The notes under the pieces are model-generated. The model ran no database searches, was not told the DNA's origin, and saw nothing but the letters and a program-made list of their open reading frames with translations. The position numbers and the translations under genes were made by a program. 64,000 nucleotides of DNA, taken from positions 248,001-312,000 of the forward strand of contig JACJYQ010000002.1 of assembly GCA_020636025.1 (NCBI GenBank), read 5' to 3'. This document shows, piece by piece, positions 27,875 to 36,793 of this stretch. The stretch's first letter is position 1; the number at the start of each line of letters is the position of its first letter. Origin of the DNA: Lewinellaceae bacterium. Its GTDB lineage: Bacteria > Bacteroidota > Bacteroidia > Chitinophagales > Saprospiraceae.

Positions 27875-28380
27875 ATACGCGCTTTTAGTTCCTGTACAGC
27901 GAGTTGCCGCTCTCGCGCACGCCCTACCCGCAGGGCATCACAGAGGGCCACCAGTGCGTAAAAATCAGGGTCTTTCAAACAGGCTTCCGGAACATTGGGA
28001 TGCAGCGGCTCTATGGCCTGGCCCCGCACATTGCCTTTCCCGTATGGCCAGACATAGGCCTCTTCGCTTTGAATTAGATCATGCAGCGGCAAAGCGGAGT
28101 GGGCAGTTGGCAGGCCCCTGACCAATGCACCGGGCTGCTGTGGATATACATAGCGCAAGCCATGTTCGAGAAACTCTAACAGGGCTGCCTGCATCAGGCG
28201 ACTTTTGTCCTGGGCCAATAAACCGGCAAAAACAGAACGGTTGATGCTTTCGCTTACTTCGCTGCCGCTGATCCCCAATTCCATCGCCAGATCTTTCATA
28301 TACCAGGATTGCGCGCCTTTTGCAGCGATCTTTAACAATACCAGGATGTCATGCGGACGCATACCACGATGTTTTTTCAT
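27868..28380 (-). CDS. Winged-helix DNA-binding protein, probable antitoxin/regulator
   Basis: The 170-residue protein has an N-terminal winged helix-turn-helix (~8-65: HDILVLLKIAA, MKDLAMELGISGSEVSESIN) and a C-terminal region of unknown fold rich in Pro and His. Its place directly before the nucleotidyltransferase, with 7 bases of overlap, fits an antitoxin that also represses the operon, by analogy with AbiEi/AbiEii pairs. A run of three TCGCGA palindromes lies 36-62 bases before its start codon and is the likely binding site. It would then control hsdR as well, since the three genes overlap. Confidence 0.6.
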   Translation of the reverse strand: MKKHRGMRPHDILVLLKIAAKGAQSWYMKDLAMELGISGSEVSESINRSVFAGLLAQDKSRLMQAALLEFLEHGLRYVYPQQPGALVRGLPTAHSALPLHDLIQSEEAYVWPYGKGNVRGQAIEPLHPNVPEACLKDPDFYALVALCDALRVGRARERQLAVQELKARIC

Positions 28381-28402
28381 CTATTGCGTAGTTTGTTCGC
28401 CT

Positions 28403-28442
28403 TAAAGATAGCGTTAATTCGCGAATCGCGAATCGCGAATTG
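28403..28442 (-). promoter_or_regulatory. Operator-like TCGCGA array before wHTH-nucleotidyltransferase-hsdR
   Basis: Three TCGCGA palindromes at 28419-28424, 28426-28431 and 28433-28438 are spaced exactly 7 bases apart, inside a wider AATTCGCGAAT-type run (28416-28442). On the minus strand a near -7 box TATCTTTA (28410-28403) follows, 23 bases before the wHTH ATG. The array thus covers the -33 region of the likely promoter, and autoregulation by the wHTH protein is the simplest reading. Confidence 0.55.
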
Positions 28443-28523
28443 TTATAAAGCCCTGTAATTATTTCATGAAATCTTAGGGGCGGTCATTCCGACAAAACTG
28501 ATACATAAGGTCACGAACCTTGT

Positions 28524-29741
28524 TTAGAATATTTGGTTTATTAGGGATTTTTGTAGGGCTTTGGAGGCGACAATTTGACGTTCCAAACCATCTATACTCT
28601 TTGAAAAAAACTCAAACTTATTGCTAATCTCTTCTTGTTCATTTCTAGATCTAACTGGAACCTTTATCTTACTCAAATCTGAATTATAGATATGCATGAC
28701 TGTGGCTCCAGTGCCATATTTGTTCAATTGTTGCCGAACCAACTGGCTATTCATTAAATAGCCTAAATAATAACCATCCATGTTCTTGGGTCGAAAAACA
28801 AGTATGTCTCCACCTGCATAAGCTTCAATATCATGAATAAAAGAAGCAGATTTGCCTATTTCAGTTATAGTCTCACCAGAGCCTGCAAATAGAACATCGT
28901 TTTTTTTAAGCTTGAAGCATTTTGATTTTGAATTTTCATCAATAAAGGAATGAAATTGCCTAATAATCCTATCATGTCTCGTATATAATTCACCATACCG
29001 GACACATGGATATCCAGAATCTACTAATTCTGATTTTTGGATACCCTTACCTTTTAGCAAATAACCTAAAGACCCCAGATTTGAAACTTTATGTTTTTGA
29101 CTCAATTCCGCAAGCACCATTTGGATTGACTTACCATAAGTTTCAATACCATGTATCTCCTTCTCAATATCTGAATTTAGGGAAGTTTTCAGTTTCTCCA
29201 AAGCCTTCATCTCCTTCTCCACCACCTCATCCATAGCCCATAGCAGTTCGGCGAGTTTTGCTTGTTGGTCTTTGGGGGGGAGGAGGAATTCTTGAGTTTT
29301 TAAAGTTCCCCAATTTATGGTAGGAGATAGTGAGCCTACCGAAATATCTATGGCCCGGTGCATAAAAGTATCCGAGTGCAAAAAGAATGGGAATAGTCGT
29401 GGGTCAATAACATTTGGATTGGCCCTTAAAACCATGGAATGTGCAGAACAAAAACCATCAAAATCCACAAGCGCAGCTTTTCGCTGGTATGCTCTTCTTT
29501 TACCAAAAATTACATCGCCAGGGTAGCATCTAAGTTTTTGTCCCTCGACATCATCTGGCGTTCCAAACCTTTTGATATGTATGGTTTCAGCATCCAAATG
29601 TTCCAGGCCAACATAAATTTTCAGATCAGTATTATTCGGGTCAACCCGTTCAGAAATGCTTTTAGCGATTTGTTCAAAGCGGTAAGTTTGCCAGCCTGAT
29701 TTATCCAAATGCTCCAGATTTAATTCTTTTTCATTTGCCAT
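28524..29741 (-). CDS. hsdS: Type I specificity subunit (HsdS)
   Basis: The 405-residue protein has two target-recognition domains (about 15-170 and 215-370), each followed by a long helix, the classic HsdS layout. Typical stretches are LKIYVGLEHLDAE and YPCVRYGELYTRH at the start of each domain, and KDQQAKLAELLWAMDEVVEK at the first conserved helix. It reads the recognition sequence for both methylation and cleavage. The start is 2 bases after the hsdM stop. The second domain is AT-rich, as is common where specificity regions have been exchanged. Only one hsdS is present for two hsdM genes. Confidence 0.93.
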   Translation of the reverse strand: MANEKELNLEHLDKSGWQTYRFEQIAKSISERVDPNNTDLKIYVGLEHLDAETIHIKRFGTPDDVEGQKLRCYPGDVIFGKRRAYQRKAALVDFDGFCSAHSMVLRANPNVIDPRLFPFFLHSDTFMHRAIDISVGSLSPTINWGTLKTQEFLLPPKDQQAKLAELLWAMDEVVEKEMKALEKLKTSLNSDIEKEIHGIETYGKSIQMVLAELSQKHKVSNLGSLGYLLKGKGIQKSELVDSGYPCVRYGELYTRHDRIIRQFHSFIDENSKSKCFKLKKNDVLFAGSGETITEIGKSASFIHDIEAYAGGDILVFRPKNMDGYYLGYLMNSQLVRQQLNKYGTGATVMHIYNSDLSKIKVPVRSRNEQEEISNKFEFFSKSIDGLERQIVASKALQKSLINQIF

Positions 29742-29743
29742 AT

Positions 29744-31204
29744 CTAGGTCAATATTTGAAATAAATCATTCATGCTTTTCTTCAAGTCAACTGAAGATCC
29801 CTCCCACGCAGCTATGGCCTCTTTTAAGGTGATTTTATCGGTACTACTATCAACATTACTCACATAAAGTGGCAGGTTTAAACTTGCTTGATTATTTAGA
29901 ATTTCATCTATATCAACGACCTTGCAAAAGACCGGTATGTCTTTGTTAGCTTCATAAGCACCGTGAATCTTATCTATGTGAAATTGCTCCAAATAAGCAA
30001 TATTCTTTTCCTGCTTCACCTCTTTCACCGCATTGATAAATAGTATTTTCCCTTTTTTCTGCGCTGCTTTATTCGTAGTTGTAATCAACAAACAAGCCTC
30101 CATCGGCGAGTTGTAAAACAAATTAGGCCCCAATCCGATCACACATTCCACTAAATCCTGCTCAATCATTTTCCGCCGCATATCCGCTTCCGCATCCCGG
30201 AATAAAATGCCGTGCGGCCACAGGGTAATGGAGCGTCCGTTTTTTTCATCCAGGCTTTTTTGTATATGCTGCTGAAACGCATAATCCGCACATCCCTGCG
30301 GCGGTGTGCCCCAAATATTGCGGCCATAGGGGTCGTTTTCAAAGCTCTTGCGGTCCCAGGCTTTAATGGAATAGGGTGGGTTGGCAAGTATTACGTTGAA
30401 TTGTTTTAGTTCGTCGTGGTGCAGGAAAGCGGGCCGGGCCAGCGTATCGCCCCGGACTATGCTGAATTCTTCTATGCCATGCATAAACATATTCATGCGG
30501 GCAATGGCGGAGGTAAGCAGGTTTATTTCCTGTCCGTAGAGTTTCAGCGTGCGGTATTCCTTGCCTTCGGCTTTTAGGTGCAGGGCGCAATTCAGCAGCA
30601 ATCCGCCGGAGCCGCAGGTGGGGTCGTACACGCTTTCGCCGGGCTGCGGGTCCATGATCATGGTCATGAGTTTCACAACCGTGCGGTTGGTATAAAACTC
30701 GGCGGCGGTATGGCCGCTGTCGTCGGCAAATTCTTTGATCAGGTATTCGTAGGCATTGCCAAGCTGGTCGTCGGGCACGGCGCTCAGGCTTAGTTTGTGC
30801 TGCGAGTAATGTTCAATGAGGTTGATCAGGATGGCATCGCTAAGCCGTTCTTTATTGGTCCAGCTGGCGTCGCCAAATATGCCGTACAAGGTATCAGGGT
30901 TGGCCTTTTCAATGGCGCGCATGGCTTCCTGCAAGGCCATACCGACATTCGTTGTGATGGCGCGCACGTCGTTCCAGTGGGCGCCTTCCGGCACCTGAAA
31001 GTGGTGGTTTTCGGCGAAGGTGGCGTATTCTATATCGCCATCACTTTCTTTCAGGGCGCGTTCGTATTCTTCATCATACACGTCGCAAATGCGCTTGAAG
31101 AAGAGCAGCGGGAAGATGTACTGTTTATAGTCTCCCGCGTCTATGGTGCCGCGGAGTTGGGTGGCGGCGCCCCAGAGGTATTTTTCTAGTTGTTGTTGGG
31201 TCAT
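29744..31204 (-). CDS. hsdM: Type I methyltransferase subunit (HsdM), copy 1
   Basis: The 486-residue protein carries the SAM motif DPTCGSGG (194-201) and the N6-adenine catalytic motif NPPY (275-278), with the usual N-terminal helical domain (LWGAATQLRGTIDAGDYKQY). The segment that normally reads EFYTPR is EFYTNR here, a small departure that the other copy lacks. It pairs with the hsdS starting 2 bases after its stop. Its ATG overlaps the stop of the SIR2 gene by 4 bases, so the SIR2 protein and this methylase are translationally coupled. Confidence 0.94.
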   Translation of the reverse strand: MTQQQLEKYLWGAATQLRGTIDAGDYKQYIFPLLFFKRICDVYDEEYERALKESDGDIEYATFAENHHFQVPEGAHWNDVRAITTNVGMALQEAMRAIEKANPDTLYGIFGDASWTNKERLSDAILINLIEHYSQHKLSLSAVPDDQLGNAYEYLIKEFADDSGHTAAEFYTNRTVVKLMTMIMDPQPGESVYDPTCGSGGLLLNCALHLKAEGKEYRTLKLYGQEINLLTSAIARMNMFMHGIEEFSIVRGDTLARPAFLHHDELKQFNVILANPPYSIKAWDRKSFENDPYGRNIWGTPPQGCADYAFQQHIQKSLDEKNGRSITLWPHGILFRDAEADMRRKMIEQDLVECVIGLGPNLFYNSPMEACLLITTTNKAAQKKGKILFINAVKEVKQEKNIAYLEQFHIDKIHGAYEANKDIPVFCKVVDIDEILNNQASLNLPLYVSNVDSSTDKITLKEAIAAWEGSSVDLKKSMNDLFQILT

Positions 31205-32301
31205 AGTCTTAGAGCATTTACATATTCTTCCACTCCGGCATACGATACGTTTTTTAGTCGCTTTCCAAAAAAGGATTTATAGCGAAACTCTGGGGATGTC
31301 CAATAAAGGTCCGAGTTTGGCAAAGGCCCAGAACCATCTTCTGAGTGCAGGACGACTTCAATATTACAATCATTAGGAACATGGCGTGCTAGCAACTGCC
31401 TCAACTCAAAGTCTGCTTGAGGGAATGAATATCCAATGAATACAATATTAGAAGCTTCACTTATTTCTTTAGCCGCTTGATTCCAAATCAATTTGAATTG
31501 AACGTCAGACATTGATTTTAGAAAAGTAGGCATGAGAATGTGCGGTGAAAGATTAATCCCCCCATTCGCTGCAAATGCTTGCCTCTCGCAAATCCGACAT
31601 TTCTTTTCCAGTGTATGCTCTGGTATAGCAATCTTTTCATTTTTACTCACATAAATTCTTTGGCAATTCGGGCATTTAAGCCAATTCAAGGATCCATGAA
31701 TTTTAAGAAACTTGATCGTGTATCCTCCTTTTGTTTTGGCAACAAGCGGAGGAATGATGTTATCATTCGAGTCGATACCGGCAACCTGACAACCATAATC
31801 CACGACACTGCTTGATCCTCTTAGGTGTCTAAAGAACCTGTTGTCCAATATAATGTCCCAATTGGTGGAGATAATACTAAACTTATCAGTAGTTGGGTGC
31901 TCGTGTTTTTGAGACACAAGTTTAGAAACGAATAATTCATTGTAATCGGACTTTGGATCAAGGTTAATGATTGACGAATCCAAAACAATCGCGATAAGCG
32001 TATTAAGCTGATTTTGGATCTTTTTAATAGCTTCTACTGAGTATCCTCTAAATGAGCTGTTTTCGGAAATACACTTATCTATTGGTGTATAGATATCTTC
32101 AAGACAAATATTCTCCATTTCCTCAGGATCCAGAATAAATGCAGAGCTTAAGAACTCTTTCAACTCTCTAATCCATTGTTCAACAGGATTCCCATAGTTG
32201 TTTCCATTGTATTGAAGAATCTTTCTTAATAATGCCGCTTGACTTGGAGCACCTGCTGGCATAGAAAAACCTGCGCCAAGAACGAAAACTTTTTTACTCA
32301 T
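31201..32301 (-). CDS. SIR2-family NAD-binding protein between two hsdM genes
   Basis: The 366-residue protein has the sirtuin-like fold: the nucleotide loop GAGFSMPAG (9-17), S145-T-N147-W-D149, and H202 in KIHGSLNW, the residues used for NAD binding and cleavage. A zinc ribbon is present (C210/C213 and C235/C238), and the C-terminal part has FIGYSFPQADFELRQLL. SIR2 proteins in defence systems generally destroy NAD+ after phage sensing. The gene overlaps both flanking hsdM genes by 4 bases, so it belongs to the restriction operon. It could be an abortive-infection back-up that fires when the restriction enzyme is disabled; that is inference. Confidence 0.8.
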   Translation of the reverse strand: MSKKVFVLGAGFSMPAGAPSQAALLRKILQYNGNNYGNPVEQWIRELKEFLSSAFILDPEEMENICLEDIYTPIDKCISENSSFRGYSVEAIKKIQNQLNTLIAIVLDSSIINLDPKSDYNELFVSKLVSQKHEHPTTDKFSIISTNWDIILDNRFFRHLRGSSSVVDYGCQVAGIDSNDNIIPPLVAKTKGGYTIKFLKIHGSLNWLKCPNCQRIYVSKNEKIAIPEHTLEKKCRICERQAFAANGGINLSPHILMPTFLKSMSDVQFKLIWNQAAKEISEASNIVFIGYSFPQADFELRQLLARHVPNDCNIEVVLHSEDGSGPLPNSDLYWTSPEFRYKSFFGKRLKNVSYAGVEEYVNALRL

Positions 32302-33782
32302 GATGTGAACCTTTCAAGTATTGTTCTAAATTTCTCCTCTGCCTGCAAACTGGCGTCCCAAGCAGCTTTTAAATCCACAAGCGCTTCTTCCACGCTGGGC
32401 AAATTATCTTCAATAATTTTCTCCACATAAAGCGGAATATTCAGGTTGTAGTCATTTTCTTTCAGATCATCCAGCGTGGCTACTTTAACGTAGTTTTCCA
32501 CATCGGAAAAGTTCTTGTACCAGTCGTAAATCTGCTGCACATGCGCTGGCTCCAGGTAGTTCTGGGCACGTCCCACCCGCACCTGTTCAGAAGCATCAAT
32601 AAACAGCACCTTGCTTTTTTTAGCAGCCTCTTTGTTTTGCCTGAACACCATAATGCAGGCAGCCAGTTGCGTGCCGTAAAATATATTCGGCCCCAGGCCA
32701 ATAACTGCTTCCAGCAAATCCTGCTTTAGCAAAGCTTCCCTGATTTTTCCTTCAGCGCCTTTCCTGAACAATGCGCCGTGTGGCAGCACCACCGTCATAC
32801 GTCCGGTACTGTTCATGGATTTGATCATATGCTGCACCCAAGCCATATCACCATTTCCTTGCGGTGGCACCCCAGCAATGTTTCTGCCATAAGGGTCATT
32901 GGCCCAATTTTCAGCGCCCCATTCCTTAAGGGAAAAGGGAGGATTGGCAATCACACAATCAAAGGTTTTCAACCCATCGGCTTCAAAAAAAGCCGGATTT
33001 CGAAGGGTGTCGCCGCGCACTATCTGAAAATCTTCGATGCCGTGCAGGAACATATTCATACGGGCTATGGAACTCGATGTGAGGTTCTTTTCCTGTCCGA
33101 ATAATTTCAGGGTACGGTAATCTTCCTTGTTGTCTTTCAGGTGATCCACGCATTCGAGCAACATTCCGCCGGTACCGCATGCGGGGTCGTATATGGTTTC
33201 GCCCTCATGCGGGTCCAGAATTAAGCCCAACAGGTGTACTACGGATCGTGGCGTGTAAAACTCCCCGGCTTTTTTATTGGTCAGGTCGGCAAAATGCTTG
33301 ATCAGGTACTCATAGGATTGACCCAGCAAGTCGGAATCTACTGTGCTATTCGAGAGTTTATACTGGGAAAAATGCTCAATCAGATCGATGAGCAATCGAT
33401 CCGAAAGTTTGTTTTTGTTGCTCCATTGGGCATCCCCAAAAATGCCGTACAAGTACGCCTGATTGGCTTGTTCAATTCCGCGCAAGGCCTGTTCAATGGC
33501 CAGGCCAATATTCGAAGTCGTTTCCCGCACATCTTTCCAATGGCAGCCTTCCGGGATTTCAAATCGGTGAAATTCTGGCAGGGTCGCGTATTCTGTATCG
33601 CCTCCGGACTCCTCCAGGGCTATTTGAAATTCCTCATCATATACATCCGATATCCGCTTGAAGAACAGAAGTGGGAAAATATAAACTTTAAAATCAGAGG
33701 CATCCACCGGCCCTTTGAGTATCCAGGCGGCTTTAGAGAGATATTGCTCTAATTGGGAAAGGGTTATTTTTTCCGATTGCAT
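32298..33782 (-). CDS. hsdM: Type I methyltransferase subunit (HsdM), copy 2
   Basis: The 494-residue protein has DPACGTGG (199-206), GEFYTPRSVV and the catalytic NPPF (280-283), all intact. It is clearly homologous to copy 1 along its whole length, but the two differ at many positions, so this is not a recent duplication. It is the first gene of the operon and its stop overlaps the SIR2 start (ATGA). No second hsdS is nearby; it may share the single HsdS, form a mixed methylase, or serve the SIR2 protein. A TACATTTG box upstream (33873-33866, minus strand) is a candidate promoter. Confidence 0.9.
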   Translation of the reverse strand: MQSEKITLSQLEQYLSKAAWILKGPVDASDFKVYIFPLLFFKRISDVYDEEFQIALEESGGDTEYATLPEFHRFEIPEGCHWKDVRETTSNIGLAIEQALRGIEQANQAYLYGIFGDAQWSNKNKLSDRLLIDLIEHFSQYKLSNSTVDSDLLGQSYEYLIKHFADLTNKKAGEFYTPRSVVHLLGLILDPHEGETIYDPACGTGGMLLECVDHLKDNKEDYRTLKLFGQEKNLTSSSIARMNMFLHGIEDFQIVRGDTLRNPAFFEADGLKTFDCVIANPPFSLKEWGAENWANDPYGRNIAGVPPQGNGDMAWVQHMIKSMNSTGRMTVVLPHGALFRKGAEGKIREALLKQDLLEAVIGLGPNIFYGTQLAACIMVFRQNKEAAKKSKVLFIDASEQVRVGRAQNYLEPAHVQQIYDWYKNFSDVENYVKVATLDDLKENDYNLNIPLYVEKIIEDNLPSVEEALVDLKAAWDASLQAEEKFRTILERFTS

Positions 33783-33865
33783 GGATTTCAGGACTTAATG
33801 TAAGTTGAAGCGCAATAGGGAGCAATGTACTGCAATTACTCAGCTTTGGACTGTCTTCGAAATTA

Positions 33866-33873
33866 CAAATGTA
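33866..33873 (-). promoter_or_regulatory. TAnnTTTG -7 box before hsdM-SIR2-hsdM-hsdS
   Basis: On the minus strand the bases read TACATTTG, a full match to the Bacteroidota -7 consensus, 84 bases before the hsdM copy 2 start. No good -33 TTTG is seen at the expected spacing, so support is partial. Confidence 0.35.
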
Positions 33874-33943
33874 TTAAAGTAAGCGAAACAGCCCTTTATC
33901 TGCCGTAAAGATTCCAGAATACAATAATCTAGCACCAAGAAGT

Positions 33944-34351
33944 CTACCTCAACAGCTTTTTCTTAAACTCCTCAAGGGAAACCAATTCAACCCCAAAATA
34001 TGGGTAGCTCTGGATAATACGCAAATGGCGATCCTCTGAAACTAGAAACTGAGCACCAGCCGCAATGGAACAGTCAATAAATTTATTATCGTCTGGGTCT
34101 GCTTCAACAAGTTGCCATAGGAAATACTTTTGAATCAGGTGTACATTTGGCAAATCTGTCAATAAATCGACGGCGGCTTCGGCTACTTCACGGCCCATTT
34201 CCCGGCCGATTATTTCGGAATACTCCTGTAAGACGTCATTGGTCACAAATAATTCAAAGGATGCAGACAGCAAGCTTTGCCATAACCAATGTGCATGAGA
34301 TCGGGGAGAGATACAAACCAGTAGAACATTTGTATCAATAACGACTTTCAT
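33944..34351 (-). CDS. PIN-domain toxin
   Basis: The 135-residue protein is a PIN-domain ribonuclease of the 'putative toxin, PIN family' (COG1569-like) group. Its acidic site is complete: D6 in VIDTNVLL, E43, D88 in DPDDNKFID and D107 in SEDRHL. Such proteins cut RNA and are held in check by the small protein encoded just upstream, 2 bases away. The pair sits at the edge of the defence island. Confidence 0.8.
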   Translation of the reverse strand: MKVVIDTNVLLVCISPRSHAHWLWQSLLSASFELFVTNDVLQEYSEIIGREMGREVAEAAVDLLTDLPNVHLIQKYFLWQLVEADPDDNKFIDCSIAAGAQFLVSEDRHLRIIQSYPYFGVELVSLEEFKKKLLR

Positions 34352-34353
34352 AT

Positions 34354-34593
34354 TTAGGGTTTAACCTGTTGGGTTTTATATGGGGTGCGCATATGAGTCT
34401 TCAAAAAGACCTCCATCGTTTCCTGAGTCCAGCCCTTTTCATCCCAAACCTTGTTGGCCAATTGTGATAAGCGCTGGGCTTTTAATGCTATGATCAAGCG
34501 CTTCAAATCCTGAAGTTCTTCTTCAGAAAGGTTTTCTGAAAGCTTAAGCAATGCTATCTGAGTCTCATTTAATGGAAATTGAATATCTGCCAT
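34354..34593 (-). CDS. Antitoxin partner of PIN toxin
   Basis: This 79-residue protein is short, charged and mostly helical (SENLSEEELQDLKRLI, KVWDEKGWTQETMEVFL), and lies 2 bases before the PIN toxin gene on the same strand, the usual antitoxin position. The end segment (KVWDEKGW onwards) resembles the toxin-wrapping tails of such antitoxins. No clear ribbon-helix-helix is seen, so autoregulation cannot be claimed. Confidence 0.65.
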   Translation of the reverse strand: MADIQFPLNETQIALLKLSENLSEEELQDLKRLIIALKAQRLSQLANKVWDEKGWTQETMEVFLKTHMRTPYKTQQVKP

Positions 34594-34609
34594 CTCTTTA
34601 CATTTTATA

Positions 34610-34641
34610 CAAAAATACGCCTTTTTGAATAGTTATTGAAA
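34610..34641 (-). promoter_or_regulatory. Likely promoter of PIN toxin-antitoxin pair
   Basis: On the minus strand TATTTTTG (34617-34610) is a full match to the Bacteroidota -7 box TAnnTTTG. A TTTC (34641-34638) lies 20 bases upstream, one mismatch from the -33 TTTG. The antitoxin ATG is 17 bases downstream. Confidence 0.45.
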
Positions 34642-34738
34642 AACCTCAATCATTGAAATTGTTGTCCTGGTAAAACCAGAGACAATACTTTTGATCCATA
34701 CCAAATATTAAATATATTGGAATGATAAGAATACCCCA

Positions 34739-36793
34739 CTATTCCACCGCAATCCGCCGGGCAACAACCCCGCCCTTTTCATCCTCCAAACGCAAGAAAT
34801 AAACTCCTGCGTTGAGATCTTTTACGGATAAAACCAAATTGAAAACACCCGCCTCATACGCCTGCTTTGGATAGATATCCCTTACCAGGCGCCCGTTGGC
34901 GTCGTACAGGCTTATTGCCGCTTTCACGCTTTTGTGAAAACCCAATTGAACAAACAACACATCGCTGGCCGGGTTAGGGTAGCAGGACAGGATAGCAAGC
35001 CCGGATTCAAGATCATGTACTCCCGTATAGAATATTGGAGGATCAACTGGCGCCGGAATATCTTGCGTTGCTTTCGGCGGAGTGGGACTGCCTGTTGCCA
35101 GCAAATGATTACCGCCGTTGGCTGTGTAAAGCGCCGTTCCAAATGATTCCAACGTAGTATCCTGGGTCAGCGTTGATACATAATAGAAGTCTGCTTGTGC
35201 CGCGTTATCGTTTAGATCTAAAATAAAATAACCGTGGCGATCGAGATCGACGTATTTGAGGTGTGGATTGTACACCACATTGTTTGGCGGGATGGGATTT
35301 ACCAATTGTGCTTCAAAAAGATTGGCGATCAATACGCTGACCGACTCGTCGAAATTCGGTGATGATATGGAGGGCACGCCAAACTCAACCGCCCAGCTGC
35401 CTGCACCAGTATCCTTGTCGTAACCATCTCCGGTATTGGTATCGTAAGGGTTGGGCTGAGGCAGGTACATGTATTGCGCTTCCGGGTAAAGAACTGCTTT
35501 TTTAGTCACGTCAAATGCCCAGCTGCAATGCGAATCGCCGGTAATGATCACCACATTGTCGATGTTTCCATTTTGCAGACTGTCGATGATGGCGTCGCGC
35601 TGGGTGACGTGCGATTCCCAGTCGTCAATAAATGCATCTTCCACCTGACGTATGGAATCGATGTTACTGGGATCGGGCATAAAATCCGTGAATCCGGCGG
35701 CAAAACCAACATTGAAAGTGCTGAACAATACCTGATTGCCAATTACTTTCCATTTGGCCTGGGAGTTTTTCAGTTTATCCATAAACCAGTCGTACTGTGT
35801 CTGACTGATCATCTGGCGTGCCGGATCGTCGGGTGTGTCAAAATGGGGTGGTGATTGTACGCGGCCTTCCAGGCGGGTGTCGAGCAAGATCAGATCGCAC
35901 ATGGGGCCATAAGAAAGGGAACGATACACTTGCTTTTCAGGGTTTGGCCGTATCGGCATCCATTCGAAATAAACCTGTTTGGAAATGGCCTTGCGCACTT
36001 CCCAGTCGCCCTCACCTGCGTTGTGGTTTTGGGCGCCATCCTTCCAGGAATTATTGGCTGACTCATGATCGTCCCAGATATTGATCATGGTCTGCTGCTG
36101 ATGCAAGCGGATTAGATCGGGATCGAGGCGGTACAAGGAGTAGCGTGTTCGATAATCGGCGAGGGTAAGTATCTCGTTGGAAGGCTCGTTGATACGACCC
36201 GGGATATTGATGCCGTAGGTGCCGCTGCCATATTCGTAAATATAGTCACCCAGGTGAATAACTGCATCGATGTCATTGCGCCGGGAAATGGCATCGTAGG
36301 CATTGAAATAGCCGCCTTCGTAATTGGAACAGGAAACAACGGCAAATTTCAAACGCTCCACATTACCTGTCGGGCAGGTTTTAGCTCGACCAATAAGCGA
36401 ATTGGCATTTAATGCCCGGAAATAGTAATAGTAAACAGAGCCCGCATTCAGGCCTGATATGTCAATGTTTACTGTAAAATCGCTTGTTTCTTCAGCAGTA
36501 AAGCTACCGGAGGTAACCATGTTTTGGAATGCCGTATCAGTAGCCACAAAATACTGTCCGTCAATACTTGTTTGTCCGGCATCCGGAGTAATTCTGGTCC
36601 AAATCATAACGCTACTCGAGGTAGGATCACCCGAGGCAACACCGTGGTAAAAAGGTTTAAGCCTGGGGTCCGGACCACCGCGTTCAATTACCTGTGTACG
36701 ACTCACCTGACCTATTCGGGTGTCCAGGTATTGTGCTGATAGGTTGGAAATGAAAAAACAGGCAAGCGCGAGAAGTAAAGATTTAAGTTGCAT
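34739..36793 (-). CDS. Secreted PhoD-like phosphatase with T9SS sorting domain
   Basis: The 684-residue protein has a signal peptide (cut after LSAQ, ~residue 21), a beta-sandwich (PhoD N-terminal-like) region (~45-150), and a metallophosphatase core with HLGDYIYEYG, IWDDHESANN and ITGDSHCSWAF supplying the metal ligands. The last ~75 residues (starting CYPNPASD) are a type IX secretion C-terminal sorting domain with GVYFLRLE. It is likely exported and held at the cell surface or released, cleaving phosphomono- or diesters to recover phosphate. The gene stands alone, with a repeat-rich gap before its start. Confidence 0.9.
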   Translation of the reverse strand: MQLKSLLLALACFFISNLSAQYLDTRIGQVSRTQVIERGGPDPRLKPFYHGVASGDPTSSSVMIWTRITPDAGQTSIDGQYFVATDTAFQNMVTSGSFTAEETSDFTVNIDISGLNAGSVYYYYFRALNANSLIGRAKTCPTGNVERLKFAVVSCSNYEGGYFNAYDAISRRNDIDAVIHLGDYIYEYGSGTYGINIPGRINEPSNEILTLADYRTRYSLYRLDPDLIRLHQQQTMINIWDDHESANNSWKDGAQNHNAGEGDWEVRKAISKQVYFEWMPIRPNPEKQVYRSLSYGPMCDLILLDTRLEGRVQSPPHFDTPDDPARQMISQTQYDWFMDKLKNSQAKWKVIGNQVLFSTFNVGFAAGFTDFMPDPSNIDSIRQVEDAFIDDWESHVTQRDAIIDSLQNGNIDNVVIITGDSHCSWAFDVTKKAVLYPEAQYMYLPQPNPYDTNTGDGYDKDTGAGSWAVEFGVPSISSPNFDESVSVLIANLFEAQLVNPIPPNNVVYNPHLKYVDLDRHGYFILDLNDNAAQADFYYVSTLTQDTTLESFGTALYTANGGNHLLATGSPTPPKATQDIPAPVDPPIFYTGVHDLESGLAILSCYPNPASDVLFVQLGFHKSVKAAISLYDANGRLVRDIYPKQAYEAGVFNLVLSVKDLNAGVYFLRLEDEKGGVVARRIAVE

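Noticed and set aside
27868..28380. MarR-type transcription regulator of efflux
   Set aside because: Only the winged helix is shared; the overlap with a nucleotidyltransferase and hsdR favours an antitoxin-like regulator.
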